A stretch of 64,000 bases of DNA from Cupriavidus sp. D39. GTDB lineage: Bacteria; Pseudomonadota; Gammaproteobacteria; Burkholderiales; Burkholderiaceae. Position 1 is the first letter of the stretch. The number at the start of each line of letters is the position of its first letter. Made by a program: the position numbers and the translations under genes. Location: contig NZ_JAPNLE010000001.1 of NCBI RefSeq assembly GCF_026627925.1, positions 248,001-312,000 of the forward strand. The letters are read 5' to 3'. The notes beneath the pieces were generated by a model. The model was not told the DNA's origin, made no database searches, and saw only the letters and a list, made by a program, of their open reading frames with translations. Below are positions 8,644-19,841 of the stretch, in pieces.

Positions 8644-8961
8644 CACAGCACCCACTGGCGAAGAAGGAGAAAGGGCAGTGCGGCCAGCGAGCCAACGGCA
8701 CCCCAGAAATGCCTGGGCTTCACGAGCGATAGGCGTATGAGCGAAAAGCAGAACGCCGCACGACCGTATCGGAACTCATCCGGAATGGCGGCACGCTCCT
8801 CCGCCTCGATATCTTGGCGAATCCACGCTTGCATGCCGGCCGCCTGGTCCCAGTCCAGACCGGACAGGCGTGTGCGCAAGCCGGACGGGGAACAAGCGGA
8901 CGCTCTCAACGCCGTAGCGGATCGACATGCCGATACTACCGAGCATAGAACTTTGCGACAT
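8643..8961 (-). CDS. Small membrane-associated conjugation protein (frameshifted)
   Basis: Two frames join into one ~106-residue product: the first begins with MSQSSMLGSIGMSIRYG and the second carries LSGLDWDQAAGMQAWIRQDI and a C-terminal hydrophobic stretch ending LLLRQWVL. The shift is near 8880-8890. The start may be 8961 (overlapping the upstream gene), 8946 or 8928. No family recognised. Its translation is tightly linked to the DUF4400-like gene downstream. Confidence 0.5.
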
Positions 8962-9442
8962 CGTATTCCTCGAAGTAGCGACGAAAGGTGTGACCGGTGA
9001 GCACCCGGGCAGCCAGTTGGAAGGCGGCGCTGCGCTGCGTGACGACGCCGGGGCACGGCTCGTCGACTACACGGCATACATAACCTGCCTCTTGTCTCGC
9101 CTCGAACACCGGTATCGGCTCGTTGTATGGATACCAGACGTTGTACTTCTCGCCCTTGAAGGCGGCATAACGCTTGTCGTACAGCTCGTGCGCGCGCGAG
9201 AAAAGGCCCCGCATAAAGGCGATGTTCGCATCGCCCGCCTTGCGTGCGGCGCGGTAGGACTGGATGGCATCGACCAGCATTTCCTTGACCAACGGCTCTT
9301 CCCGAATGCAAAAATTGACGCCGATGTAGTCGACAACACGGCTGCACGCATCGATCAGCTCGGGGGACACCGTGAACGCCGGCGAGAGCTTTGGCGACAG
9401 CTTGTACTGCTTGACCACTGCGCGGAACAGACTTGATTGCAT
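8936..9442 (-). CDS. Hypothetical conjugation-region protein
   Basis: A 168-residue soluble protein without signal peptide, helix-rich, with a basic central region (around YRAARKAGDANIAFMRGLFS). It starts 10 bp after the coupling-protein stop and overlaps the next gene, so it belongs to the same minus-strand operon. Genes in this slot next to traD in MobH-type elements are often uncharacterised accessory proteins. No function can be assigned. Confidence 0.55.
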   Translation of the reverse strand: MQSSLFRAVVKQYKLSPKLSPAFTVSPELIDACSRVVDYIGVNFCIREEPLVKEMLVDAIQSYRAARKAGDANIAFMRGLFSRAHELYDKRYAAFKGEKYNVWYPYNEPIPVFEARQEAGYVCRVVDEPCPGVVTQRSAAFQLAARVLTGHTFRRYFEEYDVAKFYAR

Positions 9443-9451
9443 GTCGGCGTA

Positions 9452-11309
9452 CTATCCTTCGATGATGGGAATCCGGCCTTGGTAGATGGAGCCACCAGAG
9501 ATGCGCAGAAAGTATTGCAGGTTGGGCAGCATAGTGATCAGCTCAGTCGGGATAAGCGGGGCCTTTTCCAGTTGCGTTGACCGCGAGACCGACCCGTTGA
9601 ACTCGCCGATATGGGCCTCGGATCCAGTGCTCGTGCTACTGGTGGTGGTGATGTTCTGAATCGCCGTTTCCCCGACCTTGTCCGAGAACCACTGGGCGGT
9701 GTCCGTGTCTTCCAATCGTAAGATGATCTGGTTGTTGAGATTCCCCAAGACCTGCATCATTTTTGCTGCGTTTCCGAGTTTAGCCTCCAAATCGGAGCGG
9801 CTTTGGAAGGCGACCAGGGCATTGAAGCCGGCGCCGCGGCCTTTATTGAGGATCTGGATCACCTGCTCGTTGATCGCCTCCGCCACCTCGTCGATGACCA
9901 GGACGACCTTGGGCGGCTTGGCGTAGAAGTTGTAGATGGCCCCGGCCACCGACGCGACGTCGGACAGGATCATCGATGCGATGGCCTTCGCGACGATGCT
10001 GCTGGAGAGCGAGTCCAGGCCGACGAACAGAACTGCCTTTTGCTTGATTACCTTGTCGATATCCCAAATTTCGCGATCATCGGTGAAGTCGTCCGCCTTG
10101 GGAGCGAGCATGAGCCCCGTCTCGCCAGTGGCAAGCATCTGCAGGAGCGGAAGGACCGAGGCGATGATCCGCATGTAATGGTCACGGTCATGGACGAAGG
10201 TGCCGACCAAGCCGTCGATGGATTCGTGGCCGCGGCCGACGTTGAAGTACCGCTCGGTGTACAGACGGACCATTGCCTCGATGAGCGTCCCGCCGGGGCG
10301 CTGCCCGACCTGCTGCATGTAGGATCCCGCCTCGTCCTCCCAGGCGGTGAATCCCATTTCCGCGTAGAAGCGGCGCAGAGCACGGTCCAGCAGATTGTTG
10401 ATCCCGCTCTGCGCATAGTTTAGGATCGAACGCAGGTTCGGCTTGTCACCGACGTAAAGCTCGCCCTTGACGGCACGATCAATGAAGAGGAATGCGAAGT
10501 CCCGGAAAGGACCTTCCTCTAGCAGTTGGGCAATCCGGCTCGCGATCTCCGACGGTTGCGACCAGTTCTCCAGCGGATTGAGGCGGATCGACTCGGATGG
10601 CGCCGCCTGCTTCCAGTACAGGAATTTCCGGCCGGCGCGCGCGCATTCGCGTTCCACGCGCTCCTTCCACTCGCGATCATTTTTGGGGTCGACAATAATC
10701 AAAATGTCGTCTGGATTGTGAATAACCTGGGTGCAAATTACCTCATAGGTGCGGGTCTTGCCGCTGCCGGTCGTTCCTGCCACAGCCGTGTGGCCGGGCA
10801 TCGCCTTGTAATGGAGAGGGACGTGCACCTGCTTCGGCTCCATCCCGTGGATCCACGACTTGCCCTGCGGAGACCTGTCCCGTAATGCGTGCCCCGGGGC
10901 GAATTGCTTTTCCACGAAGCCGGTCGACCTCTTTGGGTAGCCACTTCGGCAAGCCGGGAATATCGTTGGTTGGCATCCGCAGGATGTCGTGAGCGATCTG
11001 GCAATGTCTCTGCGTCCATTCGAACCCGGTGCCAAGGTACATGGCGTCTTCATCGCGCCGCATCTGTGCCGTGGTGTGTAGAAGGTTATCGATGCGGATC
11101 TTCGTCAGCCACTTCGTGGAAATGGCCATGCGGAACTTCAGGGCCTTCCAGATTTGCGCCGCCCGCAGTGAGAATGCAGCCAGGCAGAGTAGGGCGAAGT
11201 ATCCCCAGTGCGGCATGCCAGACCATGGCAGCAGGATGAGTGCACCGAGCCAGCCGGTCGCGGCTCGCATCTCGAAGATCGGCCGAAAGTGATTCACGTA
11301 GTGGCGCAT
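9452..11309 (-). CDS. traD: Type IV coupling protein TraD (frameshifted)
   Basis: The coupling ATPase links the relaxosome to the secretion channel and pumps DNA during conjugation. The N-terminus has two membrane segments (around LGALILLPWSGMPHWGY and YFALLCLAAFSLRAAQ); after a frameshift near 10920 come WIHGMEPKQVHVPLHY, Walker A AVAGTTGSGKTRTYE and Walker B KVVLVIDEVAEAI, then the QSRSDLEAKLG region typical of TraD/TraG proteins. The start at 11309 has AGGAG eight bases upstream and is 2 bp beyond the relaxase stop. The total of ~618 residues is normal. Everything expected is present once the frames are joined. Confidence 0.85.
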
Positions 11310-11311
11310 GT

Positions 11312-12593
11312 TCAAGACTCCTGACCAGCCGGGCGCGGTGCCAGAACGACGCTGATCTTTTCGGTCAGCACGATGTCGGTGCCCTGGGCTTGCGCCAGAA
11401 AGGACAACTTCTTCAGATTTTCGATCAGTGTGTCGCCGGTGAGCCCATAGTTGCCCAGCGCCCGCTTTTGCAGGACAAGCCGGTTGTCCTGCCCAGGTCA
11501 CCGGAACCTTCCCCGCTGTCATGTCCTGCGCCAACGCGAGGAAGAACTCGCGCATCAGGTTGGAGGCATTCCCGAGGACCTCTGCGAGACCTTCGGGCGC
11601 GGCGGATTCATGCTGAGCCGCGACGGAGGCTGCGCCCTCTATCCAGCTGCATTGGCTGAGCACTACGTGGTACTTCTTGCGGGCCAGGGCGATCTTGCTG
11701 AGGTGTCGCGCCCCGGGCTTCAGATGCCGGAGTCCCCTTTGTGCTCGCCGCGGCAAAGAGGCTTACGACGGAGGCTGCGGCGCTCTCGGTCGGAAGCACC
11801 ACGGCATGGGGCTGGGTATCTGCTGTCCCTGATTTCACCGGTTCTTGGGGCAAGGAGCCCACGGCGAGCAAGTCCGGCGGCGGTGCTGGCGTTCCCACCG
11901 GGGAAAAGTCCGCCCGACGCGCCTTCATCTCGAAGCTCGTGGTGGCGTCTACGGCAAGTCGCACGACCTTGTGAAGCAACGATTCGAGCGTGACTGAGCG
12001 GGGTTCCGGATTGATGGCAGCGAACAGTTCCGATAGCACCTCGCTGTCCAGGCTGGCCAGGATATCTTGGCCGAGAATCTCGCGGGCGAGAAGCGCTGTC
12101 CGCATGCGTTCGATTGGCAGCGCCGCCGCGCGGCGTGTCACACGGTAACCGCCGTCGCCCAGCCATGGGCCAAAGGCGCCGTGCAGTGCCGGCAGCCATT
12201 CGGCGTCGTCCACCGTCGCGGTGAAATTGGAAATGCCTGCATGGCTCGTCCAATCTGGAGCAGCAGGCGGCGAGGAAGAGGGCGTACAGGTACTGCGGCT
12301 CAAGGCGCCGACGTTGCTCCGAGGGCTTGTCCGCAGCGAACTTCTGGCCGCCAGACAAGCGCATGGCGAAGTAGGCGACCTCGACCGTAGCGCGGAATGC
12401 CCCACCCGGTTCCGCGTGCTCATCAGGGCGCAACGGCATCGAGGAGAACCAGGTGGCGCATCGTTCAACCACAGATGTCCACTTTCGCGCGAACACCGCC
12501 GGCTCGGCCTCATTGGCGTACTGGCGGATCAGGTCGGTGCGTGCCTGGTGCGCCGGCCAGAAGCTCGCCAGTGTTTGTCAATGGAGTATGCAT
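11312..12593 (-). CDS. MobH-type conjugative relaxase (TraI_2-like, multiply frameshifted)
   Basis: Pieces of one ~425-residue protein lie in successive frames. The N-terminal part (RTDLIRQYANEAEPAV, then HAEPGGAFRATVEVAYFAMR and RRLEPQYLYALFLAA) matches the TraI_2 domain of MobH relaxases, where the histidine/aspartate region binds metal. The C-terminal part (ALGNYGLTGDTLIENLKKL) matches the DUF1528-like tail. Frame changes lie near 12550, 12240, 11700 and 11490. Such relaxases nick oriT before coupling-protein transport; the position directly before traD fits. The canonical HD-type signature reads as CSRLDEPC here, so activity is uncertain. The start follows VirB6 with the stop 4 bp away. 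Confidence 0.6.
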
Positions 12594-12596
12594 AGC

Positions 12597-13702
12597 TCAC
12601 ATCACCATCTTTGAGCCGAGCTTCCAGGCACCGCGGCCGGCGGCGCGCAGCGCACCGCCGCCCGAGACGCCCCGGCGCCCGTTCCGAACAGCTTGCCGGC
12701 GATAGCAGGAATCTCGAGCGAGATCAGGACTAGCATGACGGAAATGGCCAGCGCGTAGATGGCGGCCGCCGCCGGTGTCAGTCCCGGCCGTTACTGACGC
12801 CACCGAGGGTCGCGTCCAATGTGCCGCTGTGACGAGCCGGGAGATGATGGCCGCGACCACGATGTACAGCGAGCCGCTGAACATGTAGTCGAGCCATGCC
12901 GTGAAGTAGCGCCGCGTAAAGGACGAGAAGGCGAGCGCGACTGCGATCGGGCCGACCACGACGCCTACAGCGACCTGCAACTCGCCGAGCATCGACGAAG
13001 AAGCTGAAGATGATTGCGGCGAACGCGCACGCAATAGAAGGCCAAGGAACAGAATGATCGCGGCGACGAATGACTTCAGAACAGGTTCAACAGGCTTGAA
13101 CGCACTCGTGGCGATCTTCAGGAATGAATCCCAGAACTTGCCAGCCGTAATCACAATACTTGCGCGCAGGATGTGACCGCTCCGCCGTTGATCTTCTGGT
13201 GGCCAGGCTGTTGAACCACTCGAAAATGCCGGGTCCGAACTGGTCATAGCCGACGTAGATCGCCGGCAAAGATCCCGATGAGCGTCAGCTCCTCCAACAG
13301 ATCGGTCCAGGCAGCAGTGGCGTCCCCAGTGCCGGCAAAGCGGATGCCGGCGAGCACTAGCGTGATGACACCGAGGCCAAATGCCAGCTTGTCCGCTTCG
13401 GATCGAACCGACTCCGCTGAGACTTAGGGCGCCCGCAGCGAGACCAGTTGCGCAAAGCCTGGATCTTCGCTGCTGCCTTGCCGAGCGCTTCGCCAACTGT
13501 CCCCGGGGCCGAGATGTGTAGATCGGCCCGCCGTTGCCGGATCGTGGTGTTTCCCGGGCGTAGCCTCCGCCCGTCGACGTGCCGACGATCCGGAATATCG
13601 ACGGTCTCGCTCTGCGCATAATACGGCTCCAGCGATACAGAGGATGAAGAGGCACGGTCAGCGACGGCTGGAAGTAGCGATACGCACGAGGCGTTTTAAC
13701 AT
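12597..13702 (-). CDS. virB6: VirB6/TrbL-family channel protein (frameshifted)
   Basis: A polytopic inner-membrane component of the type IV secretion channel. Joined frames give an N-terminal region with a helix around LAFGLGVITLVLAGIRFAG, a conserved AIYVGYDQFGPGIFEWFNSL loop, helices at VEPVLKSFVAAIILFLGLLL, VGVVVGPIAVALAFSSF and YIVVAAIISRLV, and a last one around IYALAISVMLVLISLEI. Length and order match TrbL/VirB6. Shifts occur near 13650, 13430, 13255, 13190, 13010 and 12790. The start at 13702 is inferred (AAGG upstream, 24 bp after the VirB5 stop); the first ~70 residues are the least certain. Confidence 0.65.
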
Positions 13703-13726
13703 GGCCTTAGCCCTGAAGGATAGGCA

Positions 13727-14484
13727 TTAGTTCTTGAACACCGTCTGGCGAAGCTTGTTGAGCTGAGCCTCCTGATCCCGTCTGGATCTGCTGCGCCGCA
13801 TTGGTGGCCTCTGGGTCCGCCGCCACTGTCTTCTGATCCTTGGTGGCATCCGATTGGGCCTTCGCGCTCATCAGCTGCAACACGTCGCTGTTCTGGCTGG
13901 CCAAGCACATCGAGCATGTGATTCGTCTGCCTCCGCAGTCGCCTGTGCGGTGGGGGACAGTTGCATGTCCTCCTGAATCTTTGCCCTGCCGCTTCGCCAG
14001 CGTCTGGTTGCTCTGGGCGATGCTATTGCCGAGATTGAACAGCTGCTTGGCGGCCTTGTCCCCGCTTGTTAGCAGCGTACGTTGATCTTGGAACCATTGG
14101 TCAGGTGACTTTCCAGACTGAACCACAAGGCTTTGGACGCGTCCGAGAAAGTCGGCATTGTCGGAAACACCGCCATAGAGCGACTGCAGCACCTGGCCGT
14201 ACTGCTCATGTTTGGTGATGTCAGTCCTTGATGGCATTGGTCTGTGCCGTCAAGGCGGCGGGATCGAGCCCTGTGGCCTGCAGCAGTTGATTCAGCATCA
14301 TCTTGTACTGGTAGGCAATGTTGGTGTTCTCGTACACCTCGGTCTTCAGGGCCTGAGCAGCCGTCAGTGTGTTCTTCAGGAAGTTGGCTGCGTCGAACAC
14401 GGGCCAGCCACTTGCGAATGCCGGAGTAGAGGCGGACCCGATAGCCAGTGCCAGGAGGCCTGCAGCAGTCATGCGTTTGATCAT
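13727..14484 (-). CDS. virB5: VirB5/TrbJ-family pilus-associated protein (frameshifted)
   Basis: A secreted minor pilus component. A signal peptide (MIKRMTAAGLLALAIGS, cleavage after AFA) is followed by the TrbJ-like region VFDAANFLKNTLTAAQALK and long helices, including NADFLGRVQSLVVQSG. The frames join to ~250 residues ending in a natural tail around LNKLRQTVFKN. Shifts lie near 14225, 13985, 13920 and 13765. It starts 15 bp after the VirB4 stop with AGGAGA upstream. VirB5/TrbJ proteins sit at the pilus tip or help pilin assembly; no enzymatic motif is expected. Confidence 0.75.
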
Positions 14485-14498
14485 GGTGAGAATCTCCT

Positions 14499-16952
14499 TT
14501 ACTTGCCGGCGCGGGCGAGGATCTCGCGCACATAGCGTTGTTGCCAGCCTGGTTCGCCCGAGGCCATGTGCCGGTCCAGAACGGCTTGGGCATATCCGTC
14601 CGAGCGCAGCATGGCGATCATCTCGTCGGAGAAATTGGTTTGCAGCATGCGGGTCTGCGACCGCGTCACCAACAGGTAGTCGCGGTTCGGGACGGCATCA
14701 TTGATCATCTTGACTTGATCGAGGGTCAGGCCAAAGGTGTCGCAATACAGATCGGTGTCCGTCAGGGCCTGGTTGTTTGGCAGGTAGATCAGCGAGCCGA
14801 TGTTGTCCTTGAGAATTTCGAAGTCGGCAACACGGATGATTTGCCGAAGCGATTGAGTCGCCATGCGGATTGCACCATTTAGCTTGCGGATCGTCGTGAC
14901 CCAGTTCTCCAGCCGGCTATAGACATTCTTGTTCTTGAAGAAGAAGCCGGCTTCCTCGACTTCGATGACCACGTGCGCGATGCCGTCCATCGTCTGCTTG
15001 ATGCGATAGAAGGCATAGTCGACAAACAGCACGGCTGCGGCAGGGAACTTCTCCATGAGCGAACCCATCTCGATGGCGAGATCGTCGCTCACATCGAACG
15101 CATCCTCGACGTTGTCGAAGAAGTGCCCATACTGGCCGCCGGTGGTCCACATCTGCAGGCGCTCGCGCAGGTCTGAATGCAGCAGGGTGCACAGATGGGT
15201 CAGAGTCCATTTCTCGCGCGGATAGCGAGACAGGATCTGAACGGCCTCGAATATGTCGGTGCGCTGTTGGGGGAGAGCCGAAACCCGTCGTCCTCCATCG
15301 CTAGACCGAGCCACTCGACCAGGTACGAGAAATTGGCTGGATCAGACACCAGCACAAGCGGATTGACCTTCGTCGCGGCTTGGGTCTCGCCGGTGATATC
15401 AATGAACTTGCCGCCGCCGAGCAAGGTTGTGATGCGGGTGGATCGGTCCTTGTCGAAGCGGATGCGACGCGCCTTTTGCCGGCCGGCCTGAGACATCAGG
15501 AAGTTCAGCATCACCGATTTGCCAGCGCCGATGGGGCCGAGCATGAGCAGGTGGCCGTTGCCGCCTGGCTGATGAAGGTCCAGGTTCTGTGCGGTGCGGT
15601 ACCGCGTAGGCAGGCAGGTTAGCGGCGGGATCTCGATGCCGGCCTTGTCGGTGAGCCAACCGTTGATGCTCGGACCATCGTGGACGGCTCGAACTGGGGC
15701 GATGTCGGAGAGAGCGGGCGTCTCGACGAACTGCAAGCCGGCGCTGCTTGTCCCAGCGCCCGGGCAGGGTGCTGTTCCAGGCTGGCATCAGGTTCGCCTT
15801 CTCGCGGATCGAACCGAATCCAGCGTTCGTCAGCGCGCCCACTACTTCGCTGACGGAATCCTCAAGCTCGCTCTCGGTGTCGCCGTACACGATGATGGAG
15901 ATGTTGGCGAAACCATGCTGCTGGCCTTCCGCGGTCAGACGCCTCAGTGCAGCGCCTGCTTCGGTGGCGAGCTGCTCGCGGCCCTCGTCGTTTTCCGGCT
16001 CTTCTTTCGACGCATACTGTTTGATGATCGACCAAACGTTGAAGGCGGCCATCTTGTAGAAGCGACGGACGGCCTCGATGTGCTTCGTCGCCTTGGCGGT
16101 GTCGAGGAACCGAAACATCAAGCAGATATCGAGTTCGGCATCGATCTGTGTGAGCACATCAAGGGCGGCTTCCTGAAAGCCGAGCCATTCCTTGACGGCG
16201 ACGATCGCGCCATAGCGCTTGCCATGCGCGGACTCGAAGATCAGACGCTCTGCACCGGCTGTGATTTCGGACTCGGTCAGGTGCGTGTCGAGCATCGTCA
16301 TCGGATAGCGGATACGACGCGGCGGCACGGTTGGGTTGGCGGTTTGGTGGAGTTCGGCCAGCGCGTCCTGCAGGACCAGGCGCTTCAATCCCAGTCGGAC
16401 GGCGCCGCCCTTGAAGGCGTCCAGCATCGACTCGAAGCGCTTCCCATCCGCGGTCATCCTCTCGACGTCGAAGGCGAACGCATTGCGAGCTAGCAGGATG
16501 TCCTTCGTTGTTTCGACCGCAGCGGGAACAAACTTTCGACCCCCAACGGTCATGTGGTAGCTCATCTTGTCAAACACCTTGTCCATCCCATTCTCCGGTG
16601 TGTAGGCCAGATGCAGGCTGTGGGTGTTCGAGAAGTACTTGCCGGTCGTCATGTGCTGCCGGTTCAGCTCGTCAATACGGGCATCGGACGGAGACGCGAA
16701 ATCACCGCCGACGTATCGCTTTGTGCGACGGTGGCGCAGCCGCCACCAGGCGGTTACCCGGCTGTCGAATGAACGGCAGGCCTGGTCCAGTTGATCTCGT
16801 GCCGAGCTGATATCGCTGGCGTTCGGCGCGTCCGCGTCGATACCCGTGAACTCATAGCTTGCCAGCAGGGAGCCGTCCTTGTTCAAGACCAGCTCCGGCG
16901 TGAAAGGGGTGAGCCAGGGGGCTATCTCCTGGAGGGGGCGGCGCTTCAGCAT
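14499..16952 (-). CDS. virB4: VirB4/TrbE-family secretion ATPase (two frameshifts)
   Basis: The large ATPase of the type IV secretion machine, needed for pilus biogenesis and substrate transfer. The first ~400 residues carry the VirB4 N-terminal domain (MLKRRPLQEIAPWLTPFTPE, YHMTVGGRKFVPAAVETTKD). After a shift near 15740 come Walker A LGPIGAGKSVMLNFL, and after another near 15270 the Walker B region VVIEVEEAGFF and the C-terminal ATPase core (ATQSLRQIIRV). Joined length is ~815 residues, normal for the family. It overlaps virB3 by 7 bp. Confidence 0.88.
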
Positions 16953-17275
16953 GGGAGGTCGCTATCGAAGCCGTAGGGGCGGCGGAACCGGGCGTGCATG
17001 CGACCGTGCCAAGGCATCGATTCGTAAATGTCGCCGTAGTGATTGAAGACGTTCAGGACCTGGTTCCACCACGGATCCCGCGAGGTGATCCAGCGCAGCA
17101 GGCCATGTACCACGATGCCGAAGATCAATGCAGCAACGGGCAACTGCCATCCGGCTCTAAATGTGACGTAGACCAGCAATGCAGTGAGCGTGCCATTGGC
17201 AATAGCAAGGCCTCGGACCGCGCCACCGAGCATGCGCGGAAGCGATAGCGAGCGGCTAACATGGTGGCTGCGCAT
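16946..17275 (-). CDS. virB3: VirB3/TrbD-family inner-membrane protein
   Basis: A 109-residue protein with one or two hydrophobic helices at about residues 25-60 (ANGTLTALLVYVTF and LPVAALIFGIVVHGLL), followed by the conserved TSRDPWWNQVLNVF block typical of VirB3. It works with VirB4 in pilus assembly and is often fused to it; here the genes overlap by 7 bp. It lies 1 bp after virB2. Intact reading frame. Confidence 0.85.
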   Translation of the reverse strand: MRSHHVSRSLSLPRMLGGAVRGLAIANGTLTALLVYVTFRAGWQLPVAALIFGIVVHGLLRWITSRDPWWNQVLNVFNHYGDIYESMPWHGRMHARFRRPYGFDSDLPC

Positions 17276-17276
17276 G

Positions 17277-17621
17277 TCAGAATCCGGGGCAAACGGCGCC
17301 GATGCCGAAGTTCTTCAGGATGGACACGGAGGCAGCGGCGATGCCGATGCCAACGCCTGCGAACGAGACGAACTTCATGATGGTCGATTCGGCGTTGGCG
17401 ATGCCAACGGCGGCCAGCACGATGATGATGACGCCTGCGACGAAAAGGAAGGTAGTGTTGAAGAAGGTTGCAATGCCGCAGATGGTGGCGCTGAGATTGC
17501 CCAAGAAGCTGGCGTCCGCTGCAGCTGCAGGGGTGGCGATCGCCATGAGCAGCAACAAGGCAACACCAGGCGGTGTTGCCAACTGCTTCTGTGCTGCCAT
17601 GAGGGAGTTGCGGAAGGACAT
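17277..17621 (-). CDS. virB2: VirB2/TrbC-family pilin
   Basis: The major subunit of the conjugative pilus. A 114-residue precursor with a long signal region (hydrophobic VALLLLMAIATPAAAADA, cleavage likely near residue 35) followed by two transmembrane helices (FLFVAGVIIIVLAAVGIA and VSFAGVGIGIAAASVSIL) separated by a short polar loop. Size, two-helix hairpin and position between virB11 and virB3 all fit. The frame is intact, consistent with a functional pilus gene. Confidence 0.9.
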   Translation of the reverse strand: MSFRNSLMAAQKQLATPPGVALLLLMAIATPAAAADASFLGNLSATICGIATFFNTTFLFVAGVIIIVLAAVGIANAESTIMKFVSFAGVGIGIAAASVSILKNFGIGAVCPGF

Positions 17622-17638
17622 AGGTCAATAGCTCCTGG

Positions 17639-18691
17639 TTAAAAGACCCGTTTGAGAACGTAGTTGCTGTCGTCGAAGCCCTGGATCTCCAGAACTTCGG
17701 ATAGGTGACGCAGCTCGCCGGTACGGCGCATGTGGACCACGTAGTGGAAGCACTCGGCGATGAGCTTGCGCATATCGTTCAGTTCCCAGCGGGACCCTGG
17801 CGGAATGCCTAGCATTGCCATGCCCTCCAGACGGGAGAGCGCCGAGCGGGCCGTGCTCGCGTGCAGGGAGCCCATGCCACCATCGTGGCCGGTGTTCAGT
17901 GCCTGGATGAAGTCGAACGCCTCGCCGCCTCGAACTTCGCCGACAAGGATGCGGTCTGGCCGGAACCGCAGGCTAAGCGCGACCAGCATTTGAGTCGTGA
18001 CCTGCTTGTCGGTATTGCTGAGAAGACGTACCACGTTGGGAACGCTCGGCTTGAGCTCTTGCGTATCCTCAATGGTGATGACGCGTTCGGTGTCAGGAAT
18101 CTCCCCGACCAGGGCGTTGAGAAGCGTGGTCTTGCCTGAGGACGTGCCGCCGGCGACGAGGATGCTCTTTCGCTGTCGCACCAAGCCTGCCAGTGCATGC
18201 ATGACTTCGTCGTCCACCGCGTTTGGCGGGAAGATCGGGGCTTCGGCTTCGCGGCTCTTTGCGACCGCAGCGGAGAAGGCGCCCATCTTGACGTAGTCGG
18301 CCAGGGTCAGATTTGTGTCGCGGTGCCTACGGATGCTCAGTGCGTGGCCGTCGATCGCCGTCGGTCGCATCACGGCTGCGATGCGCAAGCCTTGATGACC
18401 GGCATTGATGATCCCTTGGTGCGTTCCTCTGACTGCGGACTTTTGCACGGACGACGCAAGCGATCGAACCGCGCCTTCGACCATGGCAGGATCGAGCCTG
18501 ATGTCTAGTTTGAGCAGCTGGCCCTTGCGCTCAATCCATATGCTGTCGTGGCGGTTGATCATCACCTCCGCCACCTCGGATGACTCCATGTAGGGCCGAA
18601 CGGGGGAGAGCGACTCGAAGAACATGCCGACGGCACTGTCTTCCAGTTGGCTGAGTTGTAGCGCGGGGTGGTCGAAGGCATGTGTAGACAT
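17639..18691 (-). CDS. virB11: VirB11-family traffic ATPase
   Basis: A hexameric secretion ATPase at the inner-membrane base of the channel. Motifs in order: Walker [17 protein letters not shown], Asp box ITIEDTQEL, Walker [16 protein letters not shown] and His box [14 protein letters not shown]. The frame is intact at 350 residues from the start at 18691; an in-frame ATG at 18811 would add 40 unconserved residues. It is the first gene of the long minus-strand transfer operon, and diverges from virB8 across a 481-bp gap. Confidence 0.92.
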   Translation of the reverse strand: MSTHAFDHPALQLSQLEDSAVGMFFESLSPVRPYMESSEVAEVMINRHDSIWIERKGQLLKLDIRLDPAMVEGAVRSLASSVQKSAVRGTHQGIINAGHQGLRIAAVMRPTAIDGHALSIRRHRDTNLTLADYVKMGAFSAAVAKSREAEAPIFPPNAVDDEVMHALAGLVRQRKSILVAGGTSSGKTTLLNALVGEIPDTERVITIEDTQELKPSVPNVVRLLSNTDKQVTTQMLVALSLRFRPDRILVGEVRGGEAFDFIQALNTGHDGGMGSLHASTARSALSRLEGMAMLGIPPGSRWELNDMRKLIAECFHYVVHMRRTGELRHLSEVLEIQGFDDSNYVLKRVF

Positions 18692-19172
18692 GCCCGCTAT
18701 TGTTGATTCGGTACCGTGTTGGCTGATCGTCGAAAGCTCTACGATTTTCGCGAGTTTTCTCAGAATATCGAACAGGACGGCTGAGCCGCGTCCGGTTGCG
18801 TGAGAGGCCACGGCTCCGGCCGCACGGCTTCACAACGTCTGACGGGACCGCGAACCCCGGCGTCCCGGTTGCGTTTCAGGATTGCCGTTAATCATGATTC
18901 ACAGTATTCCCCAGAAAGCTCACACAAACAGGTCGCCTTTCTGGTCTTTCCTGATTGGTTGTGCCGGGAGTATCCGGATTGGCGAAGGCGAAGGACAGCG
19001 CGACGCAGGCACGGAAATGGAATTACCCCGAAAGCTGTTGAATATCACATAGCTTTTGACGGTCGGAGGGGTGGCAATTGCTGGTTCAATTAGCGGCATC
19101 CAATAGGACGCCTCATGCGACTGCTTTCCCGAAAGATCCGATTCCAAAACCGCACTGTCCCCGGCCCCCGGC
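18692..19172. other. Divergent intergenic region between the two transfer operons
   Basis: This gap separates the minus-strand operon (virB11 onward) from the plus-strand operon (virB8 onward), so both promoters should lie here. It is richer in A+T around 18890-18960 and 19015-19100 than the flanking genes. I could not identify a consensus promoter, operator or terminator with confidence, and it carries no credible gene. Confidence 0.4.
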
Positions 19173-19824
19173 ATGTACGCCGGAGAGAGCGGCGATCAGG
19201 TGATCTTCGACCGTACGACGCGACTTTCTGTCGAGCGCAATCATTGGAAGCTTGCCACGTTGGGACTGGTGGTGGTCGCTTTGGCCGCGATCCTGACCCG
19301 CCAGCCGCCCGATCCGCAGGTGCGCGCATTCGGTGTCTCCGCGGACGCCGGTGGAAAGCCGGTCGTGCGTGAGCTGGAGGCATACCAGCCCAGCAACGTT
19401 GCGATCCAAGCTGCATTCAAGGACTCTGGTGGTGCGGTGGTTCACGATTGAGCCGATTCTGACGGAGAAGATAGAGGACTCGCGGATGTCGAAGAACCTC
19501 CGTTCGGTCAAAGAGCAAATGATCGGTGCAGCGCGGGGCCAATTCGATGACTGGGTCGTCGACGATGAGCCCGCTAAGGCTGTAAGTGCATCCCCTGGCC
19601 TGACGCGTGAGCCAAAGGTGACGAACGTCTCGGTACTGCCAGACAGCACGGTAGTGGTCGACTTTGTTGCGACCACGGTGGAAGAGGGACGCAAGCCCAA
19701 GCCCACCCGTTATGCACTGACCGTGCGTTACCAGATCAAGCCTCCCACGGGCGAAGCCGTTCTCGGCCCGAATCCTTTCGGCGTGCACCCGGTCTTCTTT
19801 ACGCTTCAGAAGTCCGGCGCCTGA
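19173..19824 (+). CDS. virB8: VirB8-family inner-membrane assembly protein (frameshifted)
   Basis: A bitopic protein that nucleates the periplasmic part of the secretion channel. After a short cytoplasmic tail there is one transmembrane helix (LATLGLVVVALAAIL); the periplasmic NTF2-like domain follows, with DSRMSKNLRSVKEQMIG and RYALTVRYQI. The frame changes near 19430. Joined length is ~217 residues, usual for VirB8/TrbF. The start at 19173 has no clear ribosome site and is provisional. Followed closely by virB9. Confidence 0.75.
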
Positions 19825-19841
19825 ACATCATGGACTACTTA